From an uncultured Rhodobiaceae bacterium (GTDB lineage Bacteria; Pseudomonadota; Alphaproteobacteria; Parvibaculales; Parvibaculaceae): DNA of 44,289 nt. Positions within the stretch are counted from its first letter, which is position 1. Each line of letters begins with the position of its first letter. Location of the stretch: assembly GCA_913057645.1 (NCBI GenBank), contig CAJXOU010000022.1, forward strand, positions 1 through 44,289, read 5' to 3'. The position numbers and the translations under genes were made by a program. The notes beneath the pieces were generated by a model. The model ran no database searches and had not been told where the DNA came from. It saw only the letters and a list, made by a program, of their open reading frames with translations. Of this stretch, positions 17,512 to 26,536 are shown piece by piece.

Positions 17512-19494
17512 CTATTCCGCCGGCGCGGGCGCGAGCCGCGCCCGGGCGCCCGTGGGCGCACCGACACGCAAGCGGCGATCCATGAGCGACATCGCGCCGC
17601 CCAGCGCCATGATGGCACCGCCGATCCATATCCACGGCGCGAGGTTGTTGTGATAGGCGCGCAGCACCCATTTGCCGTCACCCGCCCGCTCGCCGAGAAC
17701 GACGTAGAGATCGGCGAAACCGTTGGTGCGGATTGCGGCTTCCGTCTTTTCCTGCCGTTCGGCAGGGAAGCGGCGTTTCTCTGGCAGGAGGGTGCCAAGC
17801 TCGCGGCCATCGCGCGCGACGCGGACGACACCGACGGTCGCCTCGTAGTTCGGACCATCGCGCAGTCCGACCTGTTCGAGGGTCAGCGTATAGCCCGCGA
17901 TCTCCGCGCTTTCCCCGGGCGCAAGCGAGGTGATGAGTTCGGCGCGCCAGGCGGTTACGCCGACAATGCCCGCAACCGCGATGCCGAGGCCGCCATGGGC
18001 GAGCGCCGTGCCCCATGCCGCCCGCGGCAGGCGGCGCGCGCGGCCGAGGCTTTCGGCAAGCGGTGTCGAGAAGAGTTTGATGCGCCAGGCGATTTCCGAA
18101 GCCGCGCCCGCAACGAGCCATACGGCGAGCGCCATGCCAAAGGGTGCGAGCCAGGGACCGTCATGAGCGACCGCGAACGTCGCGAGGCAGGCGACAAGTG
18201 CGAGACCTGCCGCTGCAAGCAGACGCTCGGCGGCAGCCTTCACGTCGGCACGCTTCCAGCCGAGCAGCGGTCCGAGCGGCACGAGGCAGAGCAAAGGCAC
18301 GAAGATCGGCACAAAGGTGTAGTTGAAGAAGGGGGGCCCCACCGTGATCTTCATGCCGGTCAATCCATCGAGCAGCAGCGGATAGAGCGTGCCGACGAAA
18401 ACGGAGGCGACAGCGGCGGAAAGCAGCATGTTGTTCATGAGCAGCGCGGATTCGCGGCTCAGCGGCGCAAAGAGGCCGCCCGTCTTCAGCATCGGCGCGC
18501 GCCACGCATAGAGCGCGAGCGAGCCACCGACGAAGACGATGAGAATGCCAAGAATGAAGCTCCCGCGGGCGGGGTCGACAGCGAAGGCGTGGACCGAGGT
18601 GAGGACGCCGGAGCGCACGAGGAAGGTGCCGAGCAGCGAGAGCGAGAAGGCGAGGATCGCAAGGAGGATCGTCCAGCTTTTCAAGGCACCGCGCTTTTCC
18701 GCGACGATGGCGGAATGGAGAAGCGCCGTGCCCGCGATCCACGGCATCAGGGAGGCGTTCTCCACCGGGTCCCAGAACCAGAAACCGCCCCAGCCGAGCG
18801 TGTAGTAGGCCCACCACGACCCCATCGCGATGCCGATGGTGAGCGAGAGCCAGGCGGCGAGCGTCCAGGGCCGGACCCAGCGCGCCCAGCTCGCATCGAC
18901 GCGGCCTTCGATCAGCGCCGCGACGGCAAACGAGAAGGTCATCGAGAAGCCGACATAGCCGGCATAAAGCCAGGGTGGGTGGAAAGCGAGCGCCCGATCC
19001 TGAAGGATCGGGTTCAGCCCCTGGCCCTCGAAGGGCGCCGGGTCGAGCCGGAGAAAGGGATTGGAGGTGAAAAGAATGAAGAGAAGGAAGGCGACGGCGA
19101 TCGATGCCTGCACGGCGAGAACGCGGGCGCGTAGCGTGTCGGGCAGGTTGTTGCCGAACAGTGCGACCAGCGCACCGAAAAGCGCGAGGATCAACACCCA
19201 GAGGACCATCGAGCCCTCGTGATTGCCCCAGACACCGCTCACCTTGTAGATCAGCGGCTTGGCGGAATGGGAATTGTCGTAAACGAGCTTCACCGAGAAG
19301 TCGGAAACGACGAAGGCATAGGTGAGAGCGGCAAAGGCAAGTGCGACGAGTGCAAACTGCAACAGCGCAGCCGGTTCTGCGACCCGCATGAGCGGCGCTT
19401 CGCGGCGATGCGCGCCGATTGCGGGCACGGCCATCTGCACAAGCGAAACGCCGAGCGCGAGCACGAGTGCGAAATGACCGAGCTCCACGATCAT
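17512..19494 (-). CDS. ccmF: Haem lyase CcmF
   Basis: A 660-aa polytopic inner-membrane protein of the CcmF/CcsA haem-handling family, which transfers haem from CcmE to apocytochrome c. The WWD-type signature is present (GWGGFWFWDPVENASLMPW). About 13-15 TM segments are evident, and the C-terminal region has a soluble periplasmic loop (MKITVGPP upstream, SLAPGESAEIAGYTLTL later). The length is normal. The ATG overlaps the ccmE stop (ATGA) and ccmH follows after 4 nt. No ccmG is present between ccmF and ccmH. Confidence 0.96.
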   Translation of the reverse strand: MIVELGHFALVLALGVSLVQMAVPAIGAHRREAPLMRVAEPAALLQFALVALAFAALTYAFVVSDFSVKLVYDNSHSAKPLIYKVSGVWGNHEGSMVLWVLILALFGALVALFGNNLPDTLRARVLAVQASIAVAFLLFILFTSNPFLRLDPAPFEGQGLNPILQDRALAFHPPWLYAGYVGFSMTFSFAVAALIEGRVDASWARWVRPWTLAAWLSLTIGIAMGSWWAYYTLGWGGFWFWDPVENASLMPWIAGTALLHSAIVAEKRGALKSWTILLAILAFSLSLLGTFLVRSGVLTSVHAFAVDPARGSFILGILIVFVGGSLALYAWRAPMLKTGGLFAPLSRESALLMNNMLLSAAVASVFVGTLYPLLLDGLTGMKITVGPPFFNYTFVPIFVPLLCLVPLGPLLGWKRADVKAAAERLLAAAGLALVACLATFAVAHDGPWLAPFGMALAVWLVAGAASEIAWRIKLFSTPLAESLGRARRLPRAAWGTALAHGGLGIAVAGIVGVTAWRAELITSLAPGESAEIAGYTLTLEQVGLRDGPNYEATVGVVRVARDGRELGTLLPEKRRFPAERQEKTEAAIRTNGFADLYVVLGERAGDGKWVLRAYHNNLAPWIWIGGAIMALGGAMSLMDRRLRVGAPTGARARLAPAPAE

Positions 19495-19973
19495 GGATAA
19501 CTGCCCTGTCCGTAGGTCTCGGAATGCGATTTATCCGCGCCCTCACCCTGCCAGTTGCCGGACTTCTTCAGTGCATCGGCAACTTCGGGCGGCATGTAAT
19601 ACTCATCATGCTTGGCGAGGACGTTGTCGGCCGTGAAACCGCCTGCCTCGTCAAAAGCGCCTTCCGTAATGACGCCTTGCCCTTCCCTGAACAGGTCCGG
19701 CAGGACGCCCCGATAGGTGACGGTGAAGGTTTCGACGAAGTCGGTAACGTTGAAGCGCACGGTGGCATCGCCGAGATCCTGCAGCGAGTCCTGCTCGACA
19801 AGGCCACCAAGGCGGATGCGCTCGCCCGGTTCGACGCCCCGTTCGACCACGTCGCTGGGACTGTAGAAGTAGACGATGCTGTCGCTCATCGCATAGAGGA
19901 CGAGCCCCACGGCAAGACCCAATATGCCAAGGGCGACGACGATGAATGCGGCGCGGCGCTGCTTGCGCGTCAT
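19491..19973 (-). CDS. ccmE: Haem chaperone CcmE
   Basis: A 160-aa periplasmic haem chaperone anchored by an N-terminal TM (FIVVALGILGLAVGLVLYA). The covalent haem-binding motif is AKHDEYYMP with His122 and Tyr126. The OB-fold core (IRLGGLVEQDSL, VRFNVTDF, VTYRGVLPDLFREGQG) is complete. It receives haem from CcmC, whose gene is not in this window, and hands it to CcmF encoded by the overlapping next gene. Confidence 0.96.
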   Translation of the reverse strand: MTRKQRRAAFIVVALGILGLAVGLVLYAMSDSIVYFYSPSDVVERGVEPGERIRLGGLVEQDSLQDLGDATVRFNVTDFVETFTVTYRGVLPDLFREGQGVITEGAFDEAGGFTADNVLAKHDEYYMPPEVADALKKSGNWQGEGADKSHSETYGQGSYP

Positions 19974-20068
19974 GTTTCGCTCCCGAATGAGGCCTGAGGT
20001 ATAGCCCGGCCAATGCAGGCGACGAAACCGCTAAATCGTCGCGGGCTGCCTGCCCGGGCGGAACAGCC

Positions 20069-21001
20069 TCATATCCCGAGCATCAGCCGGGTCGCGGGGC
20101 CCGCAATGCCGTCGTCCACGAGACCGAAGTCGCGCTGGAAGGACTTGAGGGCGGTTTCGAGGCCCTCGTCGAAGATGCCGTCACGGTTGATGGCATAGCC
20201 CTCCTTCGAGAGTGCCTCTTCAAGCGCCCGGACGTCGTTTCCGGACATTTTCGGATCGGTGAGACGGAGATTGCGCGTTGCGACCTCGATGGCCGAGGCA
20301 TTGACGGGCGGACGAAGGCCGAGCGTATCCGTGTCGATCCGCACGCCGCGGACCGTCATGGGAAGATCGAGCGACCAGTTACCCGATGCGGCGAGGGCCC
20401 TGAAGGCATCCATCCGGTAGACCGTCTTGCGCAGCAGGGAATTCGAGTGGCTGGCGAGCCAGTCGCGCCGCGTATCGAGATAGGCGCCGATCCACTTGCG
20501 CTCGCCGGCGGAGGAAGCGGTTCCCGCTTTCGCGGTCGTGCGGTCGCGCATCGCGGTCCATGAACCGTGCACCGCGCTGTCATAGACGACAGCGGCCGAT
20601 AGCGCTTCGCCGAGCCCTGTACGCCTGGCGGAGGCCATGGCTGGCGTCCAGTAAACGCGGTCGAAGAAATCGTCCTGAGCGTCTCTCATGACGGGGTCGC
20701 CGCCCGCCTCCTTCAGGACGTTGCGAAAGGTCCAGTCGGTGTCGAGCCGAAGATCGATGTCGGCGAGCTGAGGCAGGTAAGGCTTCAGCGCCCGCGCATA
20801 GGCGGCACCCGGTGTGGCGCAATAGGCCTTGATGAGAAGATGGAGATTGCCGCTGCCGAGCGTCGTCTGCGCGCGGCCATAGGTCAGATGGCCGCTATCG
20901 CCCGTCAGTAGCGTGACGCGCGCGTAGTCGCCGCGCACGGAACCGGTCTCGAAAATATTGACGATGGCTTGCGCCGTTTCCTTCTGGAGTTCGCTCAGCA
21001 T
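20069..21001 (-). CDS. GH46 chitosanase-like protein with C-terminal peptidoglycan-binding domain
   Basis: A 310-aa protein. The first 220 or so residues resemble glycoside hydrolase family 46 chitosanases: an N-terminal helix with Glu18 (IVNIFETG), then Asp35 in LLTGDSGHLTYGRAQ. This is close to the catalytic Glu/Asp pair spacing of characterised chitosanases. The C-terminal 65 residues form a PG_binding_1 domain (NDVRALEEALSKEGYAI, FDEGLETALKSFQRDFGL, GIAGPATR). No clear signal peptide is present. The ATG at 21001 is chosen over one 11 codons upstream because it matches the domain start. It lies between ccmI and ccmE, which are normally adjacent. The substrate may be peptidoglycan or chitosan. 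Confidence 0.8.
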   Translation of the reverse strand: MLSELQKETAQAIVNIFETGSVRGDYARVTLLTGDSGHLTYGRAQTTLGSGNLHLLIKAYCATPGAAYARALKPYLPQLADIDLRLDTDWTFRNVLKEAGGDPVMRDAQDDFFDRVYWTPAMASARRTGLGEALSAAVVYDSAVHGSWTAMRDRTTAKAGTASSAGERKWIGAYLDTRRDWLASHSNSLLRKTVYRMDAFRALAASGNWSLDLPMTVRGVRIDTDTLGLRPPVNASAIEVATRNLRLTDPKMSGNDVRALEEALSKEGYAINRDGIFDEGLETALKSFQRDFGLVDDGIAGPATRLMLGI

Positions 21002-21064
21002 GATACCCCTGCCCGTTTTTCCGAGTCGGCGCACATCCTAACGCGGCGTACAGGAAACCGGGGA

Positions 21065-22159
21065 TTACTTGTCCAGGGCGGCCTCGGCTTCCGACAGCCG
21101 GGCAAGCGCATCCGGATCGTCCGCGAAAGCCTGTCGTGCTGCGGCAAGCGCTGTTGCCGCCTTCTCCTCGTCCTGCAATACGCCATAGGACCGGATGAGA
21201 CGGAGCCAGCCGTCGAGATCGTCCGGGTTGTCCGCCAGACGGGCGGCAAGGCCTTCCACCATGCCGCGGATCATCGGCTCGTCTTCCGCGGAGATGACCG
21301 GCCGCCCCTCGACGGCGGCAATGCGCGCGCGAAGTGCCGGCGCCCAGGGAGCGTTCTCCGGGGCGCGGGCAAGAAGCGCTTTCCAGCGGGCCAGGGCAAC
21401 CTCGCGCTCACCGGCTTCGAGTTCCGCGGCACCGAGATAAAACTGGGCGCGCGGCTCATCCGGATCGAGTTCGACAGCACGCTCGAAATCCTCTTTCGCC
21501 GCGGACCCAACGACACCGTCATTGCCGAGAACAAGCGCTTCGCCCCGCGCGGCAAGACGGTCCGCGGTGACGCCGCCCGCCATCATCGCCCGAGTCCAGG
21601 CATGCGCCGCATCGTCCGTGCGGCCCAGCATCAGATAGGCCGGTGCAATCGTCTCCCACCCCTGCACATCGCCGGGCCGTTCCTTCAGGCGCCGCTCCAC
21701 GCGCGCGACGAGTCCCTCGACGGGCAGTTTTTCGGCGGGCACTTCCATGCGTTCGGCTATCGGCTGCCCGCTCATGCCGGGCGTTCCTTCGGCGAGATAA
21801 ACGGCGAGCGCGAAAACGGGGAGGCCGAGCGCAAGCGCGAGCGCCGTGCCCTTGCGCCAGCGCGGATTGGCGGCGCCGTCCGCGCGGCGGGCGGCCGCTC
21901 TTGCTTCATCTGCGGCAATGAGGCGACGCGAAACTTCGACACGTGCGGCTTCTGCTTCCGCCTCGGCGATGGTGCCGCGCTCGAGATCGCGGGAGATTTC
22001 GGCAAGCTGATCGCGATAAATGGCAACCTCGCTTTCGCCCTCATCCGCCGGCGAACCGGCGGCGTCCGCACGCAGCGGACGCAGCAGCAGCCACAGCGCA
22101 ACGCCGGTCAGCGCCGCAAAGGCGAGAAAGATCACAATATCGTTTGCCGAAAGCAGCAC
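21065..22159 (-). CDS. ccmI: Cytochrome c-type biogenesis protein CcmI (apocytochrome chaperone)
   Basis: A 364-aa protein with two N-terminal TM segments (VIFLAFAALTGVALWLLL and GTALALALGLPVFALAVYL) around a cytoplasmic leucine-zipper-like loop (YRDQLAEISRDLERG). A long periplasmic TPR domain follows (for example GWETIAPAYLMLGRTDDA and DEPRAQFYLGAAELEAG). CcmI captures unfolded apocytochrome c and delivers it to CcmF/CcmH. It is the first ccm gene here, divergent from the acylase gene. Confidence 0.9.
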   Translation of the reverse strand: MLLSANDIVIFLAFAALTGVALWLLLRPLRADAAGSPADEGESEVAIYRDQLAEISRDLERGTIAEAEAEAARVEVSRRLIAADEARAAARRADGAANPRWRKGTALALALGLPVFALAVYLAEGTPGMSGQPIAERMEVPAEKLPVEGLVARVERRLKERPGDVQGWETIAPAYLMLGRTDDAAHAWTRAMMAGGVTADRLAARGEALVLGNDGVVGSAAKEDFERAVELDPDEPRAQFYLGAAELEAGEREVALARWKALLARAPENAPWAPALRARIAAVEGRPVISAEDEPMIRGMVEGLAARLADNPDDLDGWLRLIRSYGVLQDEEKAATALAAARQAFADDPDALARLSEAEAALDK

Positions 22160-22320
22160 GGATTCCGCCTCTACGGGTGGCCGGTAAACGCGCCCTGTAT
22201 AGAGGTTTCACGGCGGGGCGGAAAGCGGCGGAGGGACGCAGCCTCGGACGGTTTCTCTCCCGTTTGACGGAATCGGGCAGACAGCTAGGCTGCGCACCGG
22301 ACAAAAGAAGGAGATACCGC

Positions 22321-24486
22321 GTGCTGCGCTATGCCAAGACCGGAGTACTCGGGATTCTCGGGCTCGCCCTGACGGTTCTTGCCGTCATTCTCGTCCGGGG
22401 CGCCATCGAAGCGCCATCGCCCACCGACCCGGCGCCGTTGATCGCGAAAGCGGACAGCTATGACGCAACCATCGAACGTGACGAGTGGGGCGTGCCCCAC
22501 GTCTTCGGCAAGCGCGATGCGGATGTCTCCTTCGGCATCGGCTATGCGCATTCGGAAGACGATTTCGCGACCATACAGGACGTGCTGATCGCGACGCGCG
22601 GCAAGCTTGCTTCCGTGAAGGGCGAGCGCGCGGCGGTGAGCGACTATCTCGTCAACCTCATGGGCATCTGGGAAACGATCGATGCGCGCTACGAAAGCGA
22701 CCTTTCGCCCGAGGTGCGCGAGGTGATCGAGGCCTATGCGGACGGCGTGAACTATTACGCCGCGCTTCATCCCGAAGGCGTCATCGATGGATTCCTGCCT
22801 GTCACGGGAGAGGATGTTGCGGCCGGTTTCATGTTCAAGGCGCCCTTCTTCTACGGCCTCGACAAGACGCTGATGGCGGTATTCGAAGGACGGATCGGCA
22901 AGGAAGAAGGCCTGTCGAAACAGGGTGTCGATGCCTTCCTGCCTGCAAAGGACCCTCTTCCCATTGGGTCGAACGGCGTTGCCGTGAGCCCGGCGCGCTC
23001 TGCCGACGGCGCGACGCGGCTTCTCGTCAATTCGCACCAACCATTCACCGGACCCGTCGCCTGGTACGAAGCGGTACTCGAGAGTGAAGAGGGCTGGCAT
23101 GTCGCGGGCGGGTTTTTTCCGGGCTCCCCCTTCATGCTGCATGGACACAATGCCAATCTCGGCTGGGCAAACACGGTGAACGAGCCCGATCTCGTCGACA
23201 TCTATCGCCTCGAGGTCAATCCGGACAACGAAGATCAGTACCTTCTGGACGGCAATTGGCGCGACTTCGAGAAGAGCACGGCGGAAATTCGCGTCGACCT
23301 CTGGGGGCCGTTCTGGTGGACGGTGGAGCGCGAGGTGTTGCGCTCCGACCATGGACCAGTGCTCGAAACGCCGAATGGCTTTTTCGCGGTGCGCTATGCG
23401 GGGATCGGCGAGATCAGGCAGGTCGAACAGTACTACGCGCTGGACAAGGCAACCGGGTTCGGCGAATGGATTGAAGCAATGAAATTGCAGGCGCTGCCGA
23501 GCATCAACTACATCTACGCCGACAGGCAGGGCAACATCGCCTATGTCTACAACGCGCAGTTTCCCGACAGGAAGGAAGGGCCGGACTGGTCGGGTGTTCT
23601 GCCCGGCGATGACTCCTCGCTCATCTGGCAAGGCTACGTGCCGTTCGAGGCGATGCCGAAACTCGTCAATCCGAACTCCGGCTATGTCTATAACGCGAAC
23701 AACACGCCGTTCCGCGCGACCGCCGCAAACGACAACCTCGATCCCGCGGACTTCCCCGAACGGCTCGGCATCCAGAGCGACATGACGAACCGGGCGATGC
23801 GGCTTGAGGAAACCTACGGCGCCGACAATTCGATCACGGCGGGCGAGTTCCGCGACTACAAATACGATCTGCGCTACAGCCAGAATTCGGCGATGATGGA
23901 GATCGTGAACGGCATTCTCGCCATCGATGCGGGCGACGACGCCGAGCTGCGAAAGGCGCAGGAACTGCTGCACGACTGGGACAGGCGGACGGATGTCGCC
24001 AGCCGCCGCGCCGCGCTCGCCGTGCTGACGGCCGAGCCGGTGATCGTCGCAGGCATACGCGGCGAGACACCGCCGGACCCGGCGGACAAACTCCGCGAAG
24101 CGATGTCGCGTCTCAAGACGCATTTCGGCCGGCTCGATCCCGAATGGGGAGAGGTCAATCGCTTCCGGCGCGGACCGGTGGACCTGCCGGTCGACGGCGG
24201 CCCGGACATCCTGCGCGCGATCTATGGATCACGGGAGGAAGACGGCACGCTCACAGCGCGCGCCGGCGATACGCTCATCATGTTCGTGGAATGGGACCGG
24301 GCGGGGAAGCTCAGCTCGGAAAGTGTGCATCCTTTCGGCTCCGCGACGCAGGATGCATCGTCGCCGCACTATGCCGATCAGTCGCCCCTCTTTGTCGGCA
24401 TGAGAACGAAGCCCGTCCGTTTCACGCGGGAGGAACTGGAAGGTCACGTCGAGGAAAGCTATCGCCCCGGCAACCGCGGCGACTGA
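22321..24486 (+). CDS. Penicillin acylase family N-terminal-nucleophile amidohydrolase
   Basis: A 721-aa precursor of the penicillin/AHL acylase family, matured by self-cleavage into two chains. A hydrophobic N-terminal segment (about residues 8-28, VLGILGLALTVLAVILV) anchors or exports it. RDEWGVPHVFG and GYAHSEDDFATIQ are alpha-chain signatures. The autocleavage site GSNGVAVSPARS places the nucleophile at Ser217, and GHNANLGWANTVNEPD belongs to the beta chain. The GTG at 22321 is chosen because AAGGAG lies 7 nt upstream. Substrates could be acyl-homoserine lactones or other amides; the sequence does not decide. It is divergent from ccmI and ends 3 nt from the convergent kinase gene. Confidence 0.9.
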   Translation: MLRYAKTGVLGILGLALTVLAVILVRGAIEAPSPTDPAPLIAKADSYDATIERDEWGVPHVFGKRDADVSFGIGYAHSEDDFATIQDVLIATRGKLASVKGERAAVSDYLVNLMGIWETIDARYESDLSPEVREVIEAYADGVNYYAALHPEGVIDGFLPVTGEDVAAGFMFKAPFFYGLDKTLMAVFEGRIGKEEGLSKQGVDAFLPAKDPLPIGSNGVAVSPARSADGATRLLVNSHQPFTGPVAWYEAVLESEEGWHVAGGFFPGSPFMLHGHNANLGWANTVNEPDLVDIYRLEVNPDNEDQYLLDGNWRDFEKSTAEIRVDLWGPFWWTVEREVLRSDHGPVLETPNGFFAVRYAGIGEIRQVEQYYALDKATGFGEWIEAMKLQALPSINYIYADRQGNIAYVYNAQFPDRKEGPDWSGVLPGDDSSLIWQGYVPFEAMPKLVNPNSGYVYNANNTPFRATAANDNLDPADFPERLGIQSDMTNRAMRLEETYGADNSITAGEFRDYKYDLRYSQNSAMMEIVNGILAIDAGDDAELRKAQELLHDWDRRTDVASRRAALAVLTAEPVIVAGIRGETPPDPADKLREAMSRLKTHFGRLDPEWGEVNRFRRGPVDLPVDGGPDILRAIYGSREEDGTLTARAGDTLIMFVEWDRAGKLSSESVHPFGSATQDASSPHYADQSPLFVGMRTKPVRFTREELEGHVEESYRPGNRGD

Positions 24487-24489
24487 AGC

Positions 24490-26298
24490 TCAGAGGCTCG
24501 CCGTTTCCTTCGACGCCAGATCCTTGCCGACAACACGCGATAGCGGCAGGTCGACGTGAACGACGGTGCCCTCGCCCAGCGTGCTCTCGATAGAGAGAGC
24601 ACCGTCGTGCAGGTCCGTCAGGTGCTTGGCCAATGGCAGGCCGAGGCCCGTTCCTTCATGCGCTCGGGACAGCGATCCGTCGAGCTGGGTGAAAGGCGTG
24701 AGCGCTCGCGGGACATCTTCGGCTGCGATACCGGCCCCCTGGTCGGCAACCGAGATCCGCAGATGTTCGGATGTCACCTGCGCGTCGATACGAACCAGGC
24801 TGCGATCCGGACTGAATTTCACGGCGTTCGACACGAGATTGATGAGCACCTGCTTCAGTGCGCGCTCGTCCGCCACAAGGACGATGGCCGGCGAAGGCAG
24901 GTTGCACTCTATCTCGATATTCGCCTGCTGCGCGCGGTGACGCACGATCCGCGTTGCCGCTTCGACGATGTGATCGAGCTCTGTTTCATCTTCGTGAAGC
25001 TTGAAGTGACCCGCCTCGATCTTCGAGAGATCGAGAATATCGTTGATGAGGCTCAGAAGATGAACGCCGCTGTCGTGAATGTCTTCGGCATATTCCCGAT
25101 AGCGCGGATTTCCGACCGGACCGAAGAGTTCGCGCTCCAGCGCCTCGGAAAATCCGATGATCGCATTGAGCGGTGTCCGAAGTTCATGGCTCATGTTGGC
25201 GAGAAACTCGGACTTCGACCGGCTTGCGGCGGTCGCCTGGTCGCGCGCGTCGCGCAGCGCTTCCGCTTCCTTGCGGCGCGCGGTGACGTCCTGGATGCCG
25301 ATCAAAAGCGCCCGCCGTCCCTGGAAGTGAACCGTCGCGGCCGACACCAGCGCGTGAATGACAGCGTCGTCCTTGCGCTTCATGCGAAACTCGACCGGTG
25401 CCCCTGCCCTCCCGCTGACGAGAAGCGTTTCGATCCGCGCAGGCAGGTCCTCTTCATCGAAGAACGCCCGAACATCGATGTTCTGCGCTTCGTCCTCGTT
25501 CATGCCGAACAGCTTGAGCGCGGCCATGTTCGCCTGCATCAGACCGAACCCCGCCGGGTCCACGAGCGCGATAGGCAGCGGCGCGGCGTAGAAGATGCTC
25601 TGGAAGCTTTCTTCCGTATTGCGCACCGTCGCTTCAGCCTCCTGCCGGCTCTCGACTTCGCGCTTCAACTGATCGTAAAGCTCCTGTTGGCGCATGAGCG
25701 TCAGAAACCCGTCACGCCGAAGGCGGTTTGCGGCGCGCACCATTTCCACGCCGATGGCGTTCACCACCGCGAAGAGCACGCAGATTTCCAGAAGCGTGAG
25801 CGTGTCGATTTCCGCAAGTGCAGGTGAAACGATGACGAAGCCGAGGCAGAGGACGGAAGAGATAACGAGATTCGGCGCAAGCCGCGTCGGCACACCGATA
25901 TAGAAGGCAAACAGAATGACAACGATGCTCAGCAGGGCGGCGGCGAAATTCACTTCGCCGAGCATCAATGACAGCGGCGCGATGAAGGAAACAAGCACCT
26001 GGGTGACAATGGCGCAGAACATGAAACCGCGCCGGTCATCGGGTGTGCGAAAGACCTTCAGAGCGAGAAGCGTCGCGCCCAAAGCCGTGAAACGCCCAAC
26101 GGTCAAGGCAACAAACGGCCAGCTCAGGCCCAGCGTCAGGAAATCGAAAATCGCCCAGCTGACGAAAACATGGATGGCGATGAGAACAGCACCGAGCCGC
26201 GCATGGATCTCGGTCCAGCTCGCGCGCAAGTAGGTGTCCTCGAGCTGCGGGTCTGCAAACTCGCCGGTCCACCGATAGGCATCTTTTTCATCGGTCAT
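24490..26298 (-). CDS. Multi-TM PAS-domain sensor histidine kinase (PleC/DivJ-like core)
   Basis: A 602-aa membrane kinase. About six TM segments (residues 35-185) are followed by a coiled linker and one PAS domain (about 229-345). The HisKA domain has the phosphoacceptor His371 in NMSHELRTPLN, and an HATPase domain (NLVSNAVKFSPD, ADQGAGIA, GTGLGLPLA) follows. The segment after the H-box (PRYREYAEDIHDSG, INDILDLSKIEAG) is the variant found in alphaproteobacterial PleC/DivJ/PdhS kinases that act on DivK-type regulators, so a cell-cycle link is possible. No partner regulator is adjacent. The ATG at 26298 is chosen as the first good start before the TM region. Confidence 0.88.
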   Translation of the reverse strand: MTDEKDAYRWTGEFADPQLEDTYLRASWTEIHARLGAVLIAIHVFVSWAIFDFLTLGLSWPFVALTVGRFTALGATLLALKVFRTPDDRRGFMFCAIVTQVLVSFIAPLSLMLGEVNFAAALLSIVVILFAFYIGVPTRLAPNLVISSVLCLGFVIVSPALAEIDTLTLLEICVLFAVVNAIGVEMVRAANRLRRDGFLTLMRQQELYDQLKREVESRQEAEATVRNTEESFQSIFYAAPLPIALVDPAGFGLMQANMAALKLFGMNEDEAQNIDVRAFFDEEDLPARIETLLVSGRAGAPVEFRMKRKDDAVIHALVSAATVHFQGRRALLIGIQDVTARRKEAEALRDARDQATAASRSKSEFLANMSHELRTPLNAIIGFSEALERELFGPVGNPRYREYAEDIHDSGVHLLSLINDILDLSKIEAGHFKLHEDETELDHIVEAATRIVRHRAQQANIEIECNLPSPAIVLVADERALKQVLINLVSNAVKFSPDRSLVRIDAQVTSEHLRISVADQGAGIAAEDVPRALTPFTQLDGSLSRAHEGTGLGLPLAKHLTDLHDGALSIESTLGEGTVVHVDLPLSRVVGKDLASKETASL

Positions 26299-26451
26299 GC
26301 GTCCTGCCTGCGGCAGCAATTCTCCGACCGCGTCTTCCGACCCCCTCACCCGTCCTCCGAACTGCGACGTGTCGCACGTGTCCCGTTCCCCAAGCGCGCA
26401 CAGCCTATGGGCCAAAGCCTAAATAAAATGCAAAATTCGCTTCGCGACTCT

Positions 26452-26480
26452 TTGATCGCAAGCGACGCGACGCTTATGGT
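26452..26480 (+). promoter_or_regulatory. Possible sigma-70 promoter for the CoA-transferase operon
   Basis: TTGATC (26452-26457), a 17-bp spacer and TATGGT (26475-26480) lie about 57 bp before the ATG, in an AT-richer stretch of the 238-nt divergent gap. The match to -35/-10 consensus is moderate. The rest of the gap shows nothing else clear. Confidence 0.35.
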
Positions 26481-26536
26481 CTTGCCACCTGTCCGGCGTA
26501 CCAGAATGAGACAGTGAGAATCGGAGAAGGAACGAG

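Noticed and set aside
22285-24123. 612-codon open frame on the minus strand
   Set aside because: Antisense shadow of the penicillin acylase gene, whose domains are on the plus strand.
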